Shown here: positions 32,641 to 37,014 of the stretch, in pieces
Layout: each line of letters opens with the position of its first letter
How positions within the stretch are numbered: position 1 is the first letter of the stretch
The notes under the pieces: generated by a model
Databases searched by the model: none
The model's input: only the letters and a program-made list of their open reading frames with translations
Told to the model about the DNA's origin: nothing
Origin: Nymphaea colorata
Taxonomy: Eukaryota > Streptophyta > Magnoliopsida > Nymphaeales > Nymphaeaceae
NCBI RefSeq assembly: GCF_008831285.2
Contig: NW_022204629.1
Span: 1-37,014, forward strand
DNA length: 37,014 nt
Direction of reading: 5' to 3'
Made by a program: the position numbers and the translations under genes

Positions 32641-33972
32641 GATTAGAAAACTCTGCTTTTGAAACGATGGCGCATGTTCATCACATCCAAGGGAGGAATA
32701 TGCCTTGGTACGATGACATCAAAAGGTACATTGAAAGCGGAGAATTCCCGACTGAAATGCCTAAAAATGAACAAAAAGCAACACAATGTATGTCAGCGAG
32801 GTACTTTATCCTAGCAGGGTTATTATACAGACATGGATTTAGCACTGAATACTCTCAGTGCCTTAATGAAGATGAGGCAAAGGAAGTAATTGAAGAATCA
32901 CATCAAGGGGATTGTGGGGGCCATGTTGGTTACCAAACTCTCACCAAAAAAATAATTCGAGCAGGGTATTATTGGCCTACCATGTAAAAAGATTGTCACC
33001 AATTTGTTAAAAGATGAAAAGAATGCCAACTGCATGCCCCAGTGATTCATGCCCCAGCCTCTCACTTGCATTCTGTGACATCTCCTTGGCCATTTTCAAT
33101 GTGGGCCTTTGACGTAGTCGGACCAATATCCCCTGCAGCTTCTAACGGTCATAAGTATTTTCTTGCTGCAACGGATTATTTTACCAAGTGGGTAGAAGTC
33201 GTCACACTCAGAACAGTGGAAGGACGTCATGTAGTGTCCTTCATTCACAAAAATCTTCTTTGCAGATTTGGAGTCCCTCATGATATAGTATCTGACAACG
33301 AAACTCATTTCCTGACAACGAAACTCATTTCAAGAATGAAAAGATGAAGCAATTGTGCAGCAGGTACCACATCACGCACCATTTTTCGGCTCCTTATTAC
33401 CCCCAAGGCAATGGACAAGCAGAGGCTACAAACAAGATCCTGATCCGCATCTTGGAACGGACAGTTGAAACTGAAAGAGATTGGCATGAAAAGATGCATA
33501 ACGCTCTATGGGCATATCGCACCACTATGAGAACTCCAACAAATGCCACTCCAGCAGAGCTAGTCTATGGAACAGAAGTGGTTCTACCATTATATGTGTT
33601 GAAACCTGCTTTGAAGTTCGCTTCCCTCATAGAGCTCCCTCTTACTCAATATCAGCAGAAAAGGCTAATGTAGCTCGATTTGCTAGATGAAAAAGGTTAA
33701 AAGCGGCTGAACATGCTGAAGTTTATTGTCAAAGGGTAGCCAGACAATTTGCCAAGTCAGTTATCGAGAGACAGTTCAAAGTGAATGATTCAGTCCTACG
33801 ATCTGCAGTGTACCTGAGAGGTCGACCACGAGGCAAGTGGGCACCAAATTGGGAAGGCCCATATGTCATTAAGGAAGCTTTGCCCCACAATTCATACCGA
33901 CTAATTGATGCTGATGGGGTGGAACTTGCCGATCCTGTTAATGCCCTTCACCTCAAGAAATTTTATGCCTAG
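32641..33972 (+). pseudogene. Integrase domain (HHCC, DDE core, GPY-type C-terminus)
   Basis: Inserts cDNA into chromosomes. The zinc-binding block is at about 32860-33030 (SHQGDCGGHVGYQTL; DCHQFVKR*KECQ): it has a stop after the GYYWPTM motif and another replacing the first Cys of CX2C. The core carries Asp at 33111 (AFDVVGPISP), Asp at 33294 (IVSDNETHF) and Glu at 33422 (GQAEATNK). A perfect 20-bp tandem duplication at 33292-33331 shifts the frame between the second Asp and the Glu, so 33344 onward continues in another frame. A TAG at 33671 and another shift near 33700 follow. The C-terminus, KWAPNWEGPYVIKEALPH, is the GPY/F motif; there is no chromodomain, as expected for non-chromoviral Tat. 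The frame ends TAG at 33972. Confidence 0.9.
33292..33331 (+). repeat. Perfect 20-bp tandem duplication in integrase core
   Basis: CTGACAACGAAACTCATTTC occurs twice back to back (33292-33311, 33312-33331). Twenty bases is not a multiple of three, so it shifts the integrase frame; the following ORF (33344) is in exactly the predicted frame. Confidence 0.95.
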
Positions 33973-34094
33973 TTCTCTTGTATTCATTTTCCAATCAATG
34001 TCAAACATTTGTGTCTCCACATCGACTATTCAATCTAGATTCTTCTCAGTCGTAAAACATGACAATTACACTGGGGCATTTTTTTATTATTATC

Positions 34095-34400
34095 GCTCAG
34101 GGCTTGCGAGCAACCCGTGCAGGTAAAGCATAAAACCTGCAATGTGAGGGCAACCCATGCAGGCAAGGGTTAAACCTGCAATGCCAAAGCAACTCATGCA
34201 GGCAAAGGGGTTAAAACTGTGCTACAAGCCAAAGCAACCCACACAGTTAAAGGGTTCAACTTGTGATGCAAGTCAAGGCAACCCATTCAGGGGGTTAAAC
34301 CTGAATTTGAAATCGGCAAACCCGTGCGGGTAAGGGGTTAAACCTGCAATTTAAGCTCAAACAACCCATTCAGGTAAGGGGTAAAGCCTGAAACATCTCT
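34095..34400 (+). repeat. 3' UTR array of about seven short stem-loop repeats
   Basis: Seven units of about 35-50 bp each hold CAACCC(A/G)T, then a stem arm, a loop close to AAGGGGTTAA, and the opposite arm. Arms: TGCAGGT/ACCTGCA at 34118-34141, TGCAGG/CCTGCA at 34158-34180, a hybrid unit at about 34196-34222, CACAGTT/AACTTGTG (one bulge) at 34242-34265, ATTCAGG/CCTGAAT at 34285-34306, TGCGGGT/ACCTGCA (one G.T pair) at 34325-34348, and TTCAGG/CCTGAA at 34369-34392. The second pair changes from G-C to T-A in step on both arms. Located between integrase stop and polypurine tract. Confidence 0.85.
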
Positions 34401-34473
34401 ATGAAAATATCTTGTTTAAAAAATTTGTGGCGTTTATCTTTGTCACTAAGCACGGCTAAAACCGGCTTATTAA

Positions 34474-34487
34474 CAAAGAGGGGCATT
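34474..34487 (+). other. Polypurine tract
   Basis: CAAAGAGGGGCATT lies directly before the LTR start TGTAACC. This is where the plus-strand primer would be made during reverse transcription. Confidence 0.82.
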
Positions 34488-34639
34488 TGTAACCACCCCA
34501 AATTTTTCTAAAAAATTATGATGTTCTATCCAAGCACGAAACTCAAATTTAGATCCAAATTAAATCCAAATACAACTTTATATCCAAATTAAATCCAAAA
34601 CCCAAGTTCAGATCCAAATCGATCATTTAAGAACCATTT

Positions 34640-35115
34640 GCCCCTCCTTTTGACCAAAATATCTTCTTTTAGAGGGTGATTTTAGTCTTTTGGGTGGACA
34701 AGACCAATTTGCCCCTCTTTTGACCAAAAAATCTCCTTTTAGAGGGTGATTTTAGTCTTTTTGGGTGGACAAGACTAATTTCCCCCAACTTTTGACCAAA
34801 AAATCTCCTTTTAGAGGGTGATTTTAGTCAATTGGGGGGACAAGACCAATTTGTCCTTCCTTTTGACAAAAAAATCTCCTTTTAGAGGTGACTTTAGTCT
34901 TTTGGGTGACATGACCAATTTGCCCATCCTTTGACAAAAAAATCTTCTTTAGAGGGTGACTTTAAACTTTTGGGTAGACAAGGCCCATTTACCCTTCCTT
35001 TTGACCAAAGAACCTCCTTTTAGAGGGTAATTTTAGTTTTTTTGGGTGGACAAGACATTTTTGACCAAAAAATCTGCTTTTACAGGGTGATTTTAGTCTT
35101 TTTAGGTCAAAAAAT
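34640..35115 (+). repeat. U3 tandem repeat, 7 units of about 57-73 bp
   Basis: Core TTTTAGAGGGTGATTTTAGT recurs near 34669, 34737, 34810, 34881, 34952, 35018 and 35075, each with GGGTGGACAAGACC and TTTTGACCAAAAAATCT. The array ends about 30 bp before the TATA box. Repeats just upstream of the promoter in U3 can act as enhancers; that role is inferred. Confidence 0.9.
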
Positions 35116-35144
35116 TCAAATTTAGGGCTTGGCTCCAAAATCTT

Positions 35145-35153
35145 CTATAAATA
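35145..35153 (+). promoter_or_regulatory. LTR TATA box
   Basis: CTATAAATA is followed by ACCCCTCA. Transcription would start about 30 bp downstream, near 35180. The equivalent site in the inverted LTR reads CTACAAATA, so that copy's promoter is probably weakened. Confidence 0.65.
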
Positions 35154-35192
35154 CCCCTCATTTTCCCCCCTCTTGGTAAGATTGGCCCTTGG

Positions 35193-35235
35193 GAGAAACT
35201 CTAGTGTATTCTCACTTGAAGACTTAGAGTTTCTC
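35193..35235 (+). other. Leader stem-loop just after the predicted start
   Basis: GAGAAACTCT at 35193-35202 and AGAGTTTCTC at 35226-35235 are perfectly complementary (10 bp) with a 23-nt loop. In the inverted LTR the same structure has one mismatch. A role in polyadenylation, packaging or dimerisation is speculative. Confidence 0.55.
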
Positions 35236-35404
35236 TTGAGCCCTCTCTCTCTCTCTCCCTCTCCTCTCTCCATTTCCCCCTCTAACTTAGAACAAGCTAC
35301 AACCCTCTTGGAGCTTCACTCAAAGGGGATTTTAAAGTGAAGGTGTTTATCTTCCTCAGGTCATTTTTCATAAGAGGTACGTAATCATCATCCCTCGTAT
35401 TTCT

Positions 35405-36345
35405 TTTTTTTTTCTCTCATCTTTATCTCCCCATGGCCAAAGGAGATAGCACTCAACCTCTTTTTAGAGACAAGAGACTATGCTCAAGTGCACCGGAAGC
35501 ATGAGAAGATGAGACGATATTTTATTTTATGATTAAATCATGTTCTTTCAAATATTCTTGTTGTTGTTGTTATTCATTAATATGTCCTTAATATTATGCT
35601 ATTCTTTTTTCTTGAACATAGTCGTGTTGATTGTTTTCATTTTCTCTTCTCATCTTCATCTCTCCATGGTCAAAGGAGACAGCACTCAACCTCTTTTTAG
35701 AGACAAGAGGCTATGCTAAAGTGCACCGGGAGCATGAGAAGATGAGATTTATTTTATGATTAAATCATGCTCTTTCAAGTATTCTTGTTGTTGTTGTTCT
35801 TTCCCTTTATGAATATATTATTGTTGTTATTGTTATTTCCTTTCTTCAATATAGCCTTGTTCTTGTTATTTCTTTTCTCTCTTCCTCCTCTCCCATAGCC
35901 AAAGGAGATAGCACTCAATCTCCTTTTGGAGACAAGAGGCTATGCTCAAGTGCATTGGGAGCATGGAAGGATGAGATGATCTTTCATTTCGTGATTGAAT
36001 CATGCTTTCTCTTTATTAAATATGGCATTGTTTTTCTTTCTACATTTTCTCCTCATCTTCATCTTCCTATGGCTAAAGGAGGTAGCACCAAATCTCTTTT
36101 AGAGACAAGAGGCTATGCTCAAGTGCACCGGGAGCATGAAAAAATGAGATGATCTTTCATTTTAATCATGTTCTTTATTTTCATTAATACATTCTTGTTG
36201 TTCTTTTGCTTCCTCTTATTTTCTAGTATTCTCTATTTCCCCATGGCCAAGGAGATAGCTCTCAATCTCTATTTTAGAGTCAAGAGGCTATACTCAAGTG
36301 CACTGGGAACATGAGAAGATAAGGTGACATATCATTTCATAGTTA
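35405..36345 (+). repeat. Leader repeat array, five units of about 173-233 bp
   Basis: Each unit starts with CATGGCCAAAGGAGATAGCA (or a close variant; starts near 35429, 35662, 35892, 36066, 36239), then CTCY-loop-RGAG, CAAGAGGCTATGCTCAAGTG, CACCGGGAGCATGAG, and an AT-rich stretch with TTCTTGTTGTTGTT. The inverted LTR has only one full unit and the start of a second (15190-15450), so copy number varies between LTRs. Confidence 0.88.
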
Positions 36346-37014
36346 CATCATGTCCTCCCTCCTAATTGAACCTTGCACTTTCCGTCATCCTCTTTCTCTT
36401 TTCCTTGCTTGAATGTTGTCTATATATTTTCCATGCATAGTTGCTTGGTTTTCTACTTATAGGTGAATGTATGGTGGGAATGAGAGTGTGGTTTGGAGAC
36501 TCTTTATTTTCATATTAATTTTTGAGGTTGGGACTTGTCCAACCCGGGATAAACCCTCACGAAAATGTATACATGTTAATATGCATTTGCATGTCATTTT
36601 GCACTAGTTTCCTTCATAAACATCCCATTAGGAACCCTAACGAGTGTCTCGTTATGTTGCTTGTTTTCTTCCATACCCAACGGTGGAAGAAATATATCTC
36701 TTACAACAAACTAAATAATAACATTTTATGCTTATTTCAAAAACATTTTTCAAAAGGAACCTTCTAACATGGTCTTAGGGACTTAGCTTAGACTCTTACA
36801 TGAGTCCAAGCTCCCATCCAGCCCACATAAAACTTGAAGTTGGTAATTTTAAGTTGTTTCCTTGATTTCTAATCTTATGAAGGTATGGATGTATACACAT
36901 GTTATATACATCTATGCCAACATGATGACCCCCATCTTTCTCTCTCTATGCATTCACTTTCCATTTTATAAGTTTTCATATGTGCATGAATACGTATGTA
37001 CATGTGCTCAATTT

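Larger units (their letters stand above)
34488..37014 (+). mobile_element. 3' LTR of Tat/Ogre-type element (runs off the window)
   Basis: Begins TGTAACCACCCC right after the polypurine tract. Its sequence is colinear with the reverse complement of the inverted LTR (16488 down to about 14480). At the window end, AGTCCAAGCTCCCATCCAGC still matches the inverted LTR near 14750, so about 0.9 kb more is expected beyond 37014 and the full LTR should be about 3.4 kb. Modules in order: U3 repeat array, TATA box, leader hairpin, five leader repeats, and a T/AT-rich tail. The open frames inside it (65-81 codons, e.g. 36522-36767) are not credible genes. Confidence 0.9.

Noticed and set aside
34488-37014. 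Short plus-strand frames in the 3' LTR (e.g. 35955-36152, 36522-36767)
   Set aside because: They fall in repeated LTR sequence, are not conserved in the inverted LTR, and show no domain.

Overview
The window looks like AT-rich intergenic/accessory DNA from an angiosperm nuclear chromosome. The reasons are a CC-NB-ARC-LRR resistance-gene relic, a large Ty3/gypsy retrotransposon of the Tat/Ogre type with a plant-mobile-domain-like extra ORF, hAT-type MITEs, a LINE relic and many (TA)n microsatellites. The species cannot be fixed from sequence alone. I see no intact host gene; essentially all coding material is transposon-derived or decayed.

Layout. 1-4.5 kb is mostly unassigned DNA with a promoter-like patch near 235-320 and a complete 439-bp hAT MITE (1543-1981) with a perfect 8-bp target-site duplication (TSD). 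4.5-5.9 kb is the 3' part of a LINE, split by a second copy of the same MITE family (5258-5663). 6.0-9.3 kb holds another possible hAT-like MITE, microsatellites and a 57-bp tandem repeat of about 12 units. 10.5-12.24 kb is a decayed gag-protease fragment of a second Ty3/gypsy element. 13.53-16.49 kb is an isolated LTR in inverted orientation, from the same family as the big element further right. 17.885-18.667 kb is a 783-bp hAT-like element with non-repetitive cargo. 19.97-23.93 kb is a CNL-type NB-LRR pseudogene with many frameshifts and a partly duplicated 3' end.

24.7 kb to the window end is one large Tat/Ogre-type element on the plus strand. In order it has a truncated 5' LTR, a primer-binding site, an ORF1 with a plant-mobile-domain-like (DUF7745-like) protein, gag, protease plus G-patch-like tail, a possible intron, RT, a degenerate RNase H, a second (archaeal-type) RNase H, integrase, a 3' UTR array of stem-loops, a polypurine tract, and a 3' LTR that runs off the window. 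Normally gag packages the RNA, the protease matures the polyproteins, RT/RNase H make cDNA and integrase inserts it. In this copy every one of these reading frames except the protease carries stops or frameshifts, so it can move only if proteins are supplied in trans.

The least expected signals are RNA-structure-like repeats in non-coding parts of this element. One is an array of about seven short hairpins, with a compensatory base change, just upstream of the polypurine tract. The other is five leader repeats inside the LTR, each keeping a small stem-loop, with a compensatory change in one unit.
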